From assembly GCA_002077065.1 (NCBI GenBank), contig NAJO01000076.1:1-64000 (forward strand): DNA of 64,000 nucleotides. The letters are read 5' to 3'. Position 1 is the stretch's first letter; every line of letters begins with the position of its first letter. The stretch comes from Cryoendolithus antarcticus (lineage: Eukaryota > Ascomycota > Dothideomycetes > Cladosporiales > Cladosporiaceae). Under the pieces are notes generated by a model. It had not been told where the DNA came from, did not search any database, and saw only the letters and a list, made by a program, of their open reading frames with translations. Made by a program: the position numbers and the translations under genes. Below, piece by piece: positions 21,852 to 33,649 of this stretch.

Positions 21852-23677
21852 CGCTCTTGTATTATGCCGCCGCGCATGTGCTCGACTGCCGTGTAGAAGC
21901 GTCGATATCCAGACTCAGCGATGCTGACGAAGTGAGCGATCTACCGTACCCGCAGAAAGCGCATATCGCTCGTTCCCAAACGGCCTGTCACGAGCTAGTC
22001 CACCCCTTCGCACTGATGCAATCCCTGCAGCGCACAAGCCAAACAGCCTCCCAAAATGTGCGCACTTCGATCCAGTCCAAGTGACCCTATCACTGCCCAA
22101 ACTCTGCAAGGTACGAACAAAGGCAGGTACCGCTCTCAGCAGGCCAAGACAAATGCGAGCGAAGGTACAGAGTCAGGTGTACCTTATCCACAGTGTGGGG
22201 AGGGTGGAGCTTCTGCAGGACAACGGGCGGTACATGAAGACTTCAACAACGACCTCGCACTCTGATTCCTCCATCACCGCGACGACATGGCTGACAGAGA
22301 TCACTATTGGCAAGGGGATGGACAAGGCACTGTAGTCAAGCGAGGCGCTATGGACGTGATCACTGGGCATCAAGATGCTCCGGTTGGGATGGGCATTTCG
22401 AATGGTGGCTTGCCCGCATGCTCTCAAAAAGACTCCACTATTGAACGTGAGCGTGTCGGGGGCGGATAAAACGTGAATGCGATGGATATAAGTGCAAAGT
22501 ACTGCATTGAGTTTCTTGCTGAGGTTCCGTTGTCCCTACGAGGATCTCGACACTCGTGAAGCACCCCACGCCATCCAACATACCCCATTGAGGCCAATGC
22601 CTGTCCCGCACGTCGATCGACTTTCTCCATTGAGCCGTCCTCCGTGGTCTGTCATCAATCCGTCATCAGTGTTCAAACGGCCTCGCTTGATGAGCGCAAG
22701 AGGCAAGATCAGCTTTCCCTTCATCACAGGACGCCTCCACTTCTCCATGAGCAACGACATATTTCCGTCCTCGATCGGCGACGTAAGTCAGAAACGCCTC
22801 CCTCGACAGACAGGTATCGTGGAGGATCTAGCTACGCGGCTTGTAGCCACTGTGAAACATGCCATGCGAGTCCAATGCCGTACCGCAAGCTCCTCATGGC
22901 CCCCACGATACCCCAGCCTCGACCACGCGGTCACCGGTGAGGCGGCTGTCAAACGTCAGCCGCTGACATAGACATGGCCAAATAGTATTCGGTTGTCGGA
23001 CGTGGCATCCTATATCGTGAGCCGCGTTTCTGTATCAGGTTCTCGGGTAGCCGAAGCGAGTAAGCGACGCCGATTCGGATTCGGGGAGCAACCCGTGATG
23101 GTGGTCGGGGATTCGGCTACAAGGCTGATGCTGTGAGCAACGTGCGGAACCTCCTTTGAGCGTCCTGTGCTACACCATGCGATGTTCAGACGAGGCGATG
23201 CTGGCCATGATGAGTTGCGCTGTCCAGGAGACGACCGTCCGTCTCAAGACACTGATCCCAGGCGCGTCGGGCCAGTATCGAGACCATCGTCGCGTCGGGG
23301 TCTGATTTGACGCGCCTGGGTCTCGTGATCAATGGCAGCAAAAGGATGCCCTACACGACAAGCAGTTGTGGACCACAGTCAGCGAACCTGCATTCATTGA
23401 GAATCGATGCTACCATTCGCATGCGTATGCTCACATGGCGGAAGGACAACGTGATGAATTCGTGTCTGGCATCTGCAGCACGGTGGTGAGGTGCACCCGA
23501 AGTCTTGGCGTTCGCACCCTACACGCAAATTATCTTACTCTCCCATGGGCTTCGCGACACAACACATCAGGACATCTCAACAACCCTTTCTCGTAAGCTG
23601 AACCACGCAGTCAGAGTCACAATCAACCACTGACAGCTCTATCAGACTCTCGCAATCCTCTCGCCGCCATCGCCATC
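21852..23677. other. Divergent intergenic region
   Basis: About 1.8 kb between the RasGAP gene (-) and RACK1 (+). Several open frames of up to 159 codons lie near 22492-22971, but they overlap on both strands and resemble nothing. The segment ending at 23677 is the RACK1 promoter and leader; the last 30 bases before its ATG are C/T-rich with CATC just before the start, as usual for strongly expressed fungal genes. Confidence 0.45.
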
Positions 23678-24859
23678 ATGTCTGAGCAACTCGTCCTCCG
23701 CGGTACCCTTGAGGGCCACTCCGGCTGGGTCACCAGCTTGGCCACCTCGCTCGAGAAGTAAGAGAAGCACATGTCAGTACAGCGATCGCCTACTGACAAG
23801 AACATAGTCCCAACATGCTCCTCTCCGCCTCGCGCGACAAGACCCTCATCATCTGGAACCTCACCCGCGACGAGACCTCCTACGGCTACCCCAAACGCTC
23901 CCTGCACGGCCACTCCCACATCGTCAGCGACTGTGTGATCTCCTCTGACGGTGCCTACGCCCTCTCCTCGTCCTGGGACAAGACTCTCCGCCTGTGGGAG
24001 CTCTCCACCGGCCAGACGACCCGCCGCTTTGTCGGCCACACCAATGACGTCCTCAGCGTGAGCTTCTCCGCCGACAACCGCCAGATCGTCTCCGGCTCGC
24101 GTGACCGCACCATCAAGCTGTGGAACACGCTCGGTGACTGCAAGTTCACCATCACCGACAAGGGCCACACCGAGTGGGTATCTTGCGTGCGCTTCTCGCC
24201 TAACCCGCAGAACCCCGTCATCGTGTCCGCCGGTTGGGACAAGTACGTCAAGGTATGTGCGATCCTGTATCTGTTTCCACTGCACAATGATGTCTACATA
24301 AGTATTTGCTACTTCAGAGCCTTCGGGCCATGAGACACTATACTCGCCTCACCGGCGCTCTGATAACCTGCCGGCTACCTGATTTTGCTACGCGCGACAA
24401 TATTATATCACAAGCACTGACAACGCAACACAGGTCTGGGAGCTCGCCACCTGCCGCATCCAAACCGACCACGTCGGCCACGTTGGCTACATCAACACCG
24501 TGACCATCTCCCCCGACGGCTCCCTCTGCGCCTCCGGCGGCAAGGACGGCACAACCATGCTCTGGGACCTGAACGAGTCCAAGCACCTCTACTCGCTCAC
24601 CGCCGGCGACGAGATCCATGCGCTCGTCTTCTCGCCCAACCGCTACTGGCTGTGCGCCGCTACGTCCTCCTCGATCATCATCTTCGACTTGGAGAAGAAG
24701 AGCAAGGTTGATGAGCTGAAGCCGGATTATATGGAGGTTGGCAAGAAGAGCAGGGACCCGGAGTGTATCTCGCTTGCGTGGAGTCACGATGGACAGACCT
24801 TGTTCGCTGGGTACACCGACAACAAGATCCGTGCTTGGGGTGTGATGAGCCGCGCTTAG
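23678..24859 (+). CDS. RACK1/CPC-2-type ribosomal WD40 protein
   Basis: Three exons (23678-23757, 23808-24252, 24434-24859) give 316 aa, the standard length for this family. Seven WD repeats are visible, starting [17 protein letters not shown], with repeated [16 protein letters not shown] and DKYVKVWELATC ends. The protein is a seven-bladed propeller on the 40S subunit head that recruits PKC and other kinases. Its fungal orthologues (Asc1, Cpc2, CpcB) affect general amino-acid control, G-protein signalling and development. Intron 1 is 50 bp. Intron 2 is 181 bp, longer than other introns in the window, and contains a C/D-box snoRNA annotated separately. The host-guest pairing is known from yeast, where the ASC1 intron hosts snR24. 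Confidence 0.96.
24284..24367 (+). ncRNA. C/D box snoRNA, U24 (snR24) type, in RACK1 intron
   Basis: Lies inside intron 2 of RACK1 (24253-24433). Visible in order: C box AATGATGT (24286-24293); guide TATTTGCTACT (24303-24313); D' box TTCAGA (24313-24318); C' box ATGAGAC (24330-24336); second guide region; and D box CTGA (24360-24363). The first guide is complementary to AGTAGCAAATA, a conserved 25S/28S rRNA stretch that U24 targets for 2'-O-methylation in yeast and human. The C box, first guide, D' and C' agree with my recollection of yeast snR24. The second guide (CACCGGCGCT) differs from the yeast CACCAAGATC, which would need a matching rRNA change. The terminal stem is weak, so the exact ends are uncertain. 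Confidence 0.85.
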
Positions 24860-25566
24860 GCGTGTGTCGATGGTCACTGCAGGACAGGAGAGGAGTGTTG
24901 GCGGAGACGGCACGATGATAGCTCGATGCGAGGATCTCTTGACTTGCGAGATGGCTTGGCTGGGTCAAGAGACTTCCGATGAAAGGTCGTAGCGGTGCAC
25001 GTGCTCACGTTCATTGATGGTGTATGCTCGCTTCAACTACTGCTCACGTCTCACTCCAAGTGCTCGTGTCCAGCTCATGTTGATTATCTGACATGAGCTC
25101 ACTGACGTATGAAATAAATACTACCGCGGAAACCACACCGCGAATGACACGAGGCATGCTGATTTACCCCACTATGTGTGCCCCTCTATTGCTGAGAGCG
25201 CTGATGATGGGGAACGTCGCTCGAAGGGAACGTTTTTGTCTATGAGGTAGTATTGGGCGCAGCTCCGAGGTGCGATCGTCATGGGTCACGACCCTGGTAA
25301 GCTAGATTTTTGAATTCCAATCATCGGTCGAGCTGCTGCGGAGTGACGATGCCTGGGCTCCTACCTGCCCGCGCTCTAGTGCTGGCATGTGTCTGATATC
25401 TCCGGTTGGCTCTGATGGTGCGGGCAGGTGTGAGAGTGTTGGCGCTAGGTAGTTGGGTTATAAGTAGTGCTTCGTCTGCTGTCCATCGAGGTGCGTCCAT
25501 CAAGGTCTTCTTCTCGAATTCGTACAGCCTATCACATCTTCAAAAGCAAATCGAATCTAGCCCAAT
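24860..25566. other. Intergenic region
   Basis: 707 bp after RACK1 and before the GFA gene, both on the plus strand. It contains the RACK1 3' UTR and the next promoter. No gene, tRNA or repeat was recognised. Confidence 0.45.
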
Positions 25567-26051
25567 ATGCCTGCAGGAGGTTGTTTCTGCGGCAAAGTCC
25601 GCCTCCAGTATGATGGAGATGCGCAAGTAAAGGCTCTCTGCCACTGCGCCGATTGCAAGAAGTATGTCTCCCTGGCCCCCTTCTCCACTGATGCCCCCGT
25701 AACCTTGCCCTCTCCCTTAGAATCACCGGCAGCACCTACAGCACCAACATCGTCGTCCCCGGTTCCGGCTTCAGCATCACCAGCGGCAAACCAAAGATGG
25801 TCCCTACGCAAGCCGACTCCGGCAAAACCATCTCGTCCGCTATCTGCGCCGACTGCGGATCCACGATGTACCGCGAAGGCGAGACTTTCGGGGACTCGAA
25901 GGTCATTAAGGCGGGGACGCTGGACGATGCGAGTGGACTTGAGGGTGCGAAGCCGGATATCGAGCTTTATGCGCCGCAGAGGGTTAGCTGGGTAGCGAAG
26001 GTTGAGGGGGCGAAGCAGCTGAAGGGTATGCCGGGGAGTGAGGAGGTTTAG
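25567..26051 (+). CDS. GFA/CENP-V family zinc protein
   Basis: Two exons (25567-25661, 25721-26051) give 141 aa. The 59-bp intron has donor GTATGT and acceptor CCCTTAG, joining CHCADCKK to ITGSTYSTN. Zinc ligands of the glutathione-dependent formaldehyde-activating (GFA) fold are all present: CFC near residue 6, CHCADC near residue 27, and ICADCGSTMY in the second half. Family members are named after a bacterial enzyme said to form S-hydroxymethylglutathione. Most fungal ones are uncharacterised and could be glutathione-dependent enzymes of other specificity. The length (about 140 aa) is standard for a single-domain member. Substrate cannot be inferred. Confidence 0.9.
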
Positions 26052-26170
26052 ATATGCGTCGTCAGTTGGCGAGGGGAGGGGGTTTTATATGACGGCCATA
26101 GAGCCAGATGGATGGAATCATTGAGTAGTTGTCAAGTGCAGCCTTCGACGAATCCAGATGTTTCACGTTC

Positions 26171-26537
26171 TCAATCCGAGTCGGAAGATTCTTCGGCCTC
26201 GCGGACGGCATGCTTCAGTCGCTGCGAACTTGTCAGTCTACTGATCTCTGCGGCCCTGCCTTGCTGCCACGGCCTGAACAGCAGCGTGCTGACATCGAGA
26301 CGGCCAACGTACATCATGCAGCAGTTGCTTCAGCTCCTCGTAATTATCCCGATGGATGAGTAGGTTCTCATCGTCAATGTTCTCCAGTATGAACTTGTTG
26401 CGATGCTCGGTGTCGATTCTCACGATAATTGCGTGAATCGAGGCATCTGTCTCAACCAAGACGCCTGGAGAGCGGTTAGCGTCCAGAATTGACTATGAGA
26501 ATGAGGGTTGAATCATACCTGGCTGTGCTCGAGGCAT
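26171..26537 (-). CDS. TFB5: TFIIH subunit Tfb5 (GTF2H5/TTDA)
   Basis: Three exons (26537-26519, 26464-26313, 26221-26171) give 73 aa. The first coding exon is only 19 bp (MPRAQP plus one base). Introns of 54 and 91 bp carry CTAAC and CTGAC branch sites, and phases close. The product starts MPRAQPGVLVETD, continues with ASIHAIIVRIDTEHRNKFIL and LIHRDNYEELKQLL, and ends with an acidic EAEESSDSD tail. Length and opening motif are diagnostic of Tfb5, the smallest TFIIH core subunit, which binds Tfb2/p52 and stimulates the Ssl2/XPB ATPase in nucleotide excision repair and transcription. It is divergent from the COX7-like gene, with starts 281 bp apart, so they share a promoter region. Confidence 0.93.
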
Positions 26538-26818
26538 TGTAGCTAGTATGTGAGAAGCACGGAGAGGTAGATGAAGAGGTGAAGTTCACACAAATTATGT
26601 ATAGTAATCAGACATTGCGTGCTCTTCGTAAGCATACTGCATGGAGAAATATGTAAGCCTGAGGCATGACAAGTATTGATGCCTGAGGTCTCCTCGGGAC
26701 TTCCCGCAGGAGAGGTTCCGACATCAACCTCGAGCTCTCACTGTTGCGCCGCTCAAATCCTCCTCCACCGCCCTTGCACATTCAATAGCCCTCCTGTCGC
26801 CCCCTTACCTCTCCCAAC

Positions 26819-27321
26819 ATGCGCGCCTCTATCATCCGAAAGGCTGGGTACATCTATCTTTTACACGCGAGAGCCACGGCGCCGCGCCGAGAGCACTCAA
26901 CAGAGCAGTACTAATCCAGCATTGGTGCAGGATGCCCGCATTCCCAGGCTTGAACCGCGTCAACAATGTCCCTGCGTGGCAACGGCTACACCAGAACCAC
27001 GATGGTGTGAGGCAATGGAACAAGGTACGCGAAGCTTGAAGAAGCCGGACACGAGATATGCGAGCAGAGGGGGCACGATGTGGCAGAACGAAGTCAGCGA
27101 GGGCGCGAAGATGAAGCGGGTCGCAGGTTCTGGACTGACGAAAAGACTGCAGGGCCCGCGGGCGAAGTTCATGCTGTACCCATACTACACTGCGCTGGCT
27201 GCGACTACAAGCGGTATGACTGAAGGCGCCCAAACGCACAGCCAGATGTAGAGCTAATGAGAATGCAGCAACGATGTACATGATGGTACGGATGGTACTT
27301 GGACACAAGACGTGGTATTGA
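26819..27321 (+). CDS. Small cytochrome c oxidase subunit (Cox7/VIIa-type)
   Basis: Four exons (26819-26847, 26931-27024, 27153-27213, 27269-27321) give 78 aa. Introns are 83, 128 and 55 bp, each with a good branch site (TACTAAT, CTGAC, CTAAT). The rebuilt protein opens MRASIIRKAGMPAFPGLNRV, a presequence-like start. It then has RQWNKGPRAKFMLYPYY, and ends in a single hydrophobic helix followed by MVRMVLGHKTWY. A basic matrix-side segment, then LYPYY and one transmembrane helix fits the small Cox7/VIIa subunit of mitochondrial complex IV in filamentous fungi. The exons are too short for simple frame scanning, so this gene is easy to miss. Assignment to the Cox7 family rests on my recall of fungal orthologues ending in GHKTWF. 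Confidence 0.82.
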
Positions 27322-27639
27322 AGGTCGGTGGGACCGCAATGAGCCGGTAGATGGAAGATAGGGTGAATGCCTGTCGTGTGTACATACTGGAGTGAGCTCG
27401 TATGGATCAAGCTATTCCCTCAGAGGCTGCCGAAAAGACCATTTGGCCAGCTCGTCTCGAAGCTTCCACTACTGACGCCACTCGCTGTGCTCTCTCCAAG
27501 ATCGAGCTGGACATGTAAAGCCAAGATCACCCGGCGCACAGCCGACCGTTCCACCCTCGACACACTCTGCCAGCAGCATGAAGCTTCGCCACACCAACGG
27601 TCCTCGCTCATCCTAGAGACCACCCCTAATGCCCTGCAC

Positions 27640-29041
27640 CTATGCAGTCCCCTCCCCAGACACCACCTCAACATTCTCCCAAGGATAATCCCCCTCCCCC
27701 ACAACAACACAGCACATATGCCCCACCTCCCACCCGCCCCCCACGATCTCAAGCTGACTAGCATTCCCCAACGCATCCCCCACCAACTCCCTCGCAAAGC
27801 CCTTGATCTCCGCCAACCGTCCCTCAAGCACAGCCTCGCCCTTCTGACTCATAGGAAAGTAATCATGAAAGCTCTGCACGACGCTGCGATCTAAGTAGCT
27901 GTCCTCACCGCGGGAGATGAGGAGGAAGAACGAGTAGCCCATGTCCGCAGCGTGGTGCGTTTTGTCGTTGCAGATCATTTGGCTGAGCCAGTGCCGGAAG
28001 ACGGAGAGGGCCATCCAGGTTAGGATGTCGTTGCCGTAGGAGGCGCGGCCGATGAAGTCGCGGTCCGCGCGGCCGACTGTCTTCGCACGCTGGAGTTGCT
28101 CCGGGTACCATGTTATCAGCTGAGTCTGGAGGCGACGGGAGAGGTCTCGGAGAAGCGAGGCTTTGTGCTCGAGCAGCGTTACGACGCTGGGCGCGAGGCT
28201 GTTGGAGTGGATTGCTGATTGAACTTGCGGGGTGTTGTAGCAGCCCGCGCCGTGGATGAGGGCTTCGCGGAAGAGCTTGCGGGATTGGAGCCGGTAGGCG
28301 AAGTCGAGCCAGGGAGCTGGGTTGGTGGCTATGCTGCGGTGCAGGGTTTGGGAGAGGGCGAGGAGGGTGTGGGTTATGAGGGGAGAGATAAGCTTGATCT
28401 ATGAGGGTGTGAGAGGTCAAGTGGTGATGTTGTGTACGACGTGATGAGGTACGCACGCATTGAAGGTACTCAGCAATCTTCAAGACTTCCATGGCAAGCT
28501 CGAGAATGAAGTCGATGTTGTCTTTGTTATCGTCGCCAATGTCGAGGGGGCGATTGTAGAAGGCGCCGAGCACCTGGTCCCATGCCTACGGTCCTTAGTG
28601 AGTGGCAGTTCAGAGTGTTGTCAATGACGGCCAACTCACCATCACCACCTGACTCTCAGTGGCGAGCTCAAGCTGCGTTACATCAGTGACAGGCTTGCCG
28701 GAGCTATCGAGCTCGGCCGCCTTGAGAAGATGGATGGGCGACTCATACAGCCCTTCTGGCACGGCACCATTGTCTGTGTTCTCCGCCAGCACCAAGTGGT
28801 AGCGTATCGTGTGACCTTGCTTCTGTGCCTCTTCACTCAGCGTTGTGGCGTGGGTCTTATCGAGGACGTTATCGAACAGCCCTGACGAGCGGCGGAGGTG
28901 GTCTGAGTGCAGCTTGTAGCTCCGACTGGAGGTGATCGTTATGAGCACATCGCCCTCAGTGAAGGCAGGAAAGTCGTTTTTGGGCCCGGCTTTTGATCCG
29001 TACATGCGGTCGTTCATTTGGTAGTGCTCGCGGCGAGACAT
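27640..29041 (-). CDS. BTB/POZ domain protein
   Basis: Three exons (29041-28640, 28585-28457, 28398-27640) give 429 aa, all junctions in phase 0; introns 54 and 58 bp. The N-terminus (MSRREHYQMNDRMYG) leads to a BTB fold: FTEGDVLITITSSRSYKLHS, then DHLRRSSGLFDNVLD and a long insertion before a helical region (AWDQVLGAFYNRPLDIGDDN). This layout, with GDV..I....S..YKLHS, belongs to a large fungal BTB family with no known partners. In general, BTB domains mediate dimerisation or Cullin-3 binding. No kelch, MATH or zinc-finger domain is present. Function is unknown. It is convergent with the COX7-like gene. Confidence 0.8.
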
Positions 29042-32000
29042 GATTAGGCGTAAGGGCGGTGCCACTGGGTTCTTGTGGGACAGAGATATCGAAGACGGAA
29101 GGGAGGTGAAGACATTGAAGGGGAACAAGGGAGGAAAGTGCTTCCCGCTCGCCATGTGAGAGTGCTACACAGATGATACGGAGCAAGTGATGGTACCGAA
29201 GTGAGGGCTTTACATGCAACGACCAATCCGACCGAGCTCGGCTCACTCAAGAGCGATGGCGACGTCGCGGAGTGCAGCAAAGTGGACCATTGTTGAGAAA
29301 GATACATCCCGTTCGTTGCTCGATCGAAGAACACATATCATGGAAGCGTAAGCCAGCATTGACTGGCCTTCCTGGAGGCTCATTGAGCTTTTACCAGGCA
29401 TGAGACGGCAGCGACGGCGACACCAGAGTCGAACATGAGGCACCGCATCGATATTGAGACCAAGGTAATGGCTTCCAAGTCGTGTCGTGGCCCTGAGTCC
29501 TTTCGCATAATCCCTTATCGCTCCAAACCATACCCAGGAGCTTGCACAATACTTGGCACAACTTTGCTTATTGAATTGTGCAAAACTCGAGACCGCCTCT
29601 TCGCCCGCCATGAGTAGGTCTGACCAATGCAGCTTCCGTGCAGTGTCGGTGAGTGATAGTGGGCGTACACGCTAGTTCGATGCTATGCTCTCGCCCACAA
29701 CGCTACCGTCAAATGACCGTGCCACACCGCGCTTTCGTTCTACTTCCGGCCTGCGACGGCCGTGATCTCACCGAGAATTGGCGGTCGAGCTATCGCACTT
29801 TCTTGGACGGCCCCTGCAGTAGACTCGTAATCGTTATCCCCGGTCCTTCGACAGATCAAATAAGTAGGAATTCCGTGCTTCGACCGTCTAGGTGTCACAA
29901 ATTGCATCTTGCTCGCCATCATGCTCAGGCTCACGCTGCACCTGAGCGATGGCTCTACATCAGTCCGACAACGTTCTCGAAGTCTTGACATGCGGACCGC
30001 ACAGCGCGGAGTCGTCGCAACTGCTGTTGCGATACACAAGCGCACATGACTGTCCCTCGAGTTTCAAGGAGCCTTGTAATGCAACTGAAGCCAGCGATCA
30101 AGGGCTTAGATCGCTGCAACAGGAACAGGCTCGTCCCCAATTGTTGCGAGTACGCGCCCTCTGATTCTGCTTGCTTGAGTATGGATTGCAGCGATGCTCA
30201 AGTCTGCTGGACGCTCAGCAGCGACCTGCGTACTGACAACCGTGCTTTCTATCTCCCGAGGACCCTTCCCAATCGCTGCCCAATACACGTGACGTACTGG
30301 CAGCTCTCAGATCAGGTTTAGCGCTGGACTAAGCAATGTGTTGTGATTGTGCAGCTTGGCATTCGTCCTCCGCAGGGTATTTAGTCTCTCAACTTCTCCC
30401 CTTTTCCTCTTCTCTTCTTCTTTTTCCTTCATAGCGGCGGCGGCAGCGGGGGACGGGCTGCAGCTGGGGTGGTCTGGCGCTCACCATTGCTGACCACCTG
30501 GTGAACTCCAATGCATTGCACAGCGCGGCAGGGTGAACCACAGGGTGGCTCCTGACGGCCTAATGTCTGATATGCACCGTTGCCTTTGGCGACACAAACA
30601 CCTTTTCATCAGTCTTCTGGCTACTGCCAGATGCTGGAGAAGAGTCTCCTGCTTCTCCTTTGCTCGTGCTTGTGACGTGTTGAAGTTGTAGACGTAGTGA
30701 GGTCTCACGTCGTCCTGTATCCCGCCGTCCAAGGCCTGAGAGTCTGCAGCTATCGACTCCGCCGCACAGTGAGTAGGCCTCATTTGCGTAGTATGAACCA
30801 CGAGCTCGGTGCTGTGAAGCCACCTGCTGACGCGCCACTTGGGTGGAGGAGATGCCTCGACGACGGGCCTGCCTCGCACCGACTGAAGACCTTCCACTCA
30901 CTGACCGGCAGCATGCCATCTACTGCATACTGTCGACACGCTGCTGACGATCCACGGCTCATGAGTCGAGATGCAGACTCGCAAAGCCGCAACGACTCGC
31001 AGAAGAACTCAGACTCAAGCGAGACGAGATCAAGACAGCACAAGGTAGCTTCCGCATCCCAACATCCGAACCGAGCGCAGCAAGAGGTAAAAATCAACGG
31101 ACACTAGCCAGCATGACATGATAGGCGTCACAAACGCACACAACAGCGGCGGTGCTACGTCGACATGCACAAGCGTAATGGTTGGAAGACTCGAGTCGAC
31201 AGTCGTCGACGAAATAGCATGACCGTAGCGACCAGCAGAGTCTACAGTCTGTATTCAAGGGCTGAAACGTCTCGCACTGAGCGATCAGCCACGCGAATCG
31301 GTTTCGAGCAGCTCCACGGCCATGGACAGGACCGCGATAGCCAACGCGCAGATTGTAGTCTCGAATTTCCACCAGGAGGCTTGGGAGTGCATCATGCAGT
31401 AGTTCTTTTGGTGCGTGCAAAGCCACACTGGAAGCGCAGAACTTTGCCAGACTGTACACGACCTCACTGTGTGATGGAGTTCCCTCGCGTAGTCGTCCCC
31501 TATTCCCTTGAGGCGCGACGTGCCACATTCACAGCACTACCTCAGATGCTTTTCTCGTTCGACACACGTGTGGTCTTGATGACTCTTGAATAAGTGCGCC
31601 AGACGTGCTATACAATAGCTATCCCTCGAGCATACGTGCGGAGCAGTAGGTACCTGACTACCACTGCAACAGATGTAGTACTAGATTGCCAAACCAAGAA
31701 GCCACCCCTTGCATTCACCACCATGCTGCAAGGCGCTCGCGCGAAGACGTGATTGCGCGATCCGAGCCACCGCCCCCGAGGCTTACACATGGGAGGGTCT
31801 GCTGATGTTAGGCATAATCGCACCATCGCACAACGGCCAGGCCACAGTATCACTACTCCGGCGTGCCGCATGCACCATTAGAACCGGAGGAAGCTGGAAC
31901 CCGGATACGAGGCAAAGAGCCAAGAAGTTCATCGGACTCGGCAGCATCGACCACAACCCAGATCACTTGCCACTTGGTACTCGCACGCGCGCCGGGAGAA

Positions 32001-33649
32001 CGCGCTGCCACAGTGGATGTACCTCATTTTCGGAGGGTGATGCAACAGCTTGGGTCGCCATTCAGTCAGATCTTGTGCGGATACCGGAGGATGCCGCTCC
32101 ATATGAATGACTGTCCTAGTGCGACGGCTGGGATTGCCGCAGCGTCTTACCACCAGCGATACCTAGCAGGCCTTCCCTTTCTGGTTAACATCGGCCAAGC
32201 CAGAGCGCGATCATCTGCCCTAGACCATCGAGAGCTGCAGGTATCTTGCCGTGGATCCGCGCTCTAAAGCCTGGCGGGACGGATGATGAGGCAGTGCTTT
32301 TCTACCGCCAGATGTAAGACCTCTACGAAAGGCGCTCGTCCAATGCCTATGGCAACAGACTCCCACCACTTCGTTCAAGCGCTTGTATACCTCACCGCAG
32401 ATCGACGAGGCTCTGCACTGGACCGGCAATACAAGTGCGCCTATCAAGAGCAAGAGCATGCGCCGCAATTGTTTCAGAGACGAGTCCCAAGCCCTCGATA
32501 CCACAGTAGGAAAGTCCACTTCTTCGGACCAGTATCGACAGCGCACAACGACCAGCCCTGTCCCATCTTGTCCGGAAGCTCCAGCATCGAGGTCCAGTGA
32601 TTTTGAGAAGCACGCCGTCTGCAGGAGCCGCAGACCTCTTTGCTCGCCGGCAGCGTACTTCTCTTCCAATCACCAAACATCTCTCTTCGAGACGTATCCT
32701 CGGGCGCTATCAGCACTCAATCGCGAGGACAGTAAACTCGGAATACTGGCTAGCTGGCGACTGGCACGCCTTGCCCTCAATGCTAAGAACTGTCAGACAT
32801 CGCATAACTGAATTCCCTTATTGGTCAGGACCAGAAAACGTTCTCATAGCTCCGATCCAAATACCAGGTACTTGATCCTGTCTCGGAAACGAATGGTGGT
32901 CTGACCACTGGACTTCTGTGCTGTTGCTCAGCTACTGCGGTCTGCCCTGATGTCCATAACAGCTCGGGCACACGACCGGATCCTCCTGATCCAATGCAAC
33001 GCATTAAAGTCCGATGCGGTCCGCTTGAGACTGCCGGCAACATGCAGCTTACAGACAAGAAGTCATATCCTCAGTCAGGGCAGCGGTGTGAGGAGGCATC
33101 GCCAAGACGAAGCTTGCCGGACCATATTGGGGATGCCGAAGGCTTGTCTCGGACATCCCAGCCTGCCGTTTCCTGTCTGATGACTCTTCTTTCTCCTACC
33201 CGCTGCGGAGTCCACCTCCTCCAGCGGCGTTGTCTTCGCTAGTTAAGAGCGAGCTCGATGTGAATACCTTACAAGCCAGCCACAGCACTGCGTAGACCAA
33301 GATCGGGTCTGCCCTGCCGTTGCGGCTCGATCCTGCATCACGCCAGGCCAGGACTGGCAGGTTCTCCACCTCGTCCTGAAGCTCGCGGCGCTAGATGCCT
33401 GTTCGCCTTGCAGCAGCCAGCTTCTCGTACCCACGTGCTTGAAGATAACGCTCTTGGAGGTCGCGCTGTTTGCACACAGGCGTCATGAAAGTTGCTTTTG
33501 GAGTTTGACAGGTCCGAGCGACTGTCTTCCGGCATGTGCATATACGTTGCAGCCACTGCCACGGTACTGTAAGCTTCTTCTTGCTGCTTCCAAGCGCTTT
33601 GCGAAGCTTGGTATCCTTGTCCTGATCACTGAGCTGTCCTGTTGTCACA
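29042..33649. other. Gene-poor region of about 4.6 kb
   Basis: The longest stretch without a supported gene. Open frames are all under 150 codons, overlap on both strands and match no family I know; candidates at 30697-31107, 31165-31593 and 32383-32811 (+) and 32220-32669 (-) were read and not accepted. A pyrimidine-rich run followed by a GCGGCGGCGGCAGCGG run lies at about 30385-30455. Base composition looks ordinary and not strongly A+T-rich, so heavy repeat-induced point mutation is not evident. The final part must hold the promoter of the phosphatase gene. Confidence 0.5.

Noticed and set aside
22492..22971. 159-codon plus-strand frame between RasGAP and RACK1
   Set aside because: No domain or signal peptide and equally open frames on the other strand.
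30697..32811. Frames of 130-150 codons on both strands in the gene-poor region
   Set aside because: Mutually overlapping, irregular composition, no motifs, no splice-phase support.
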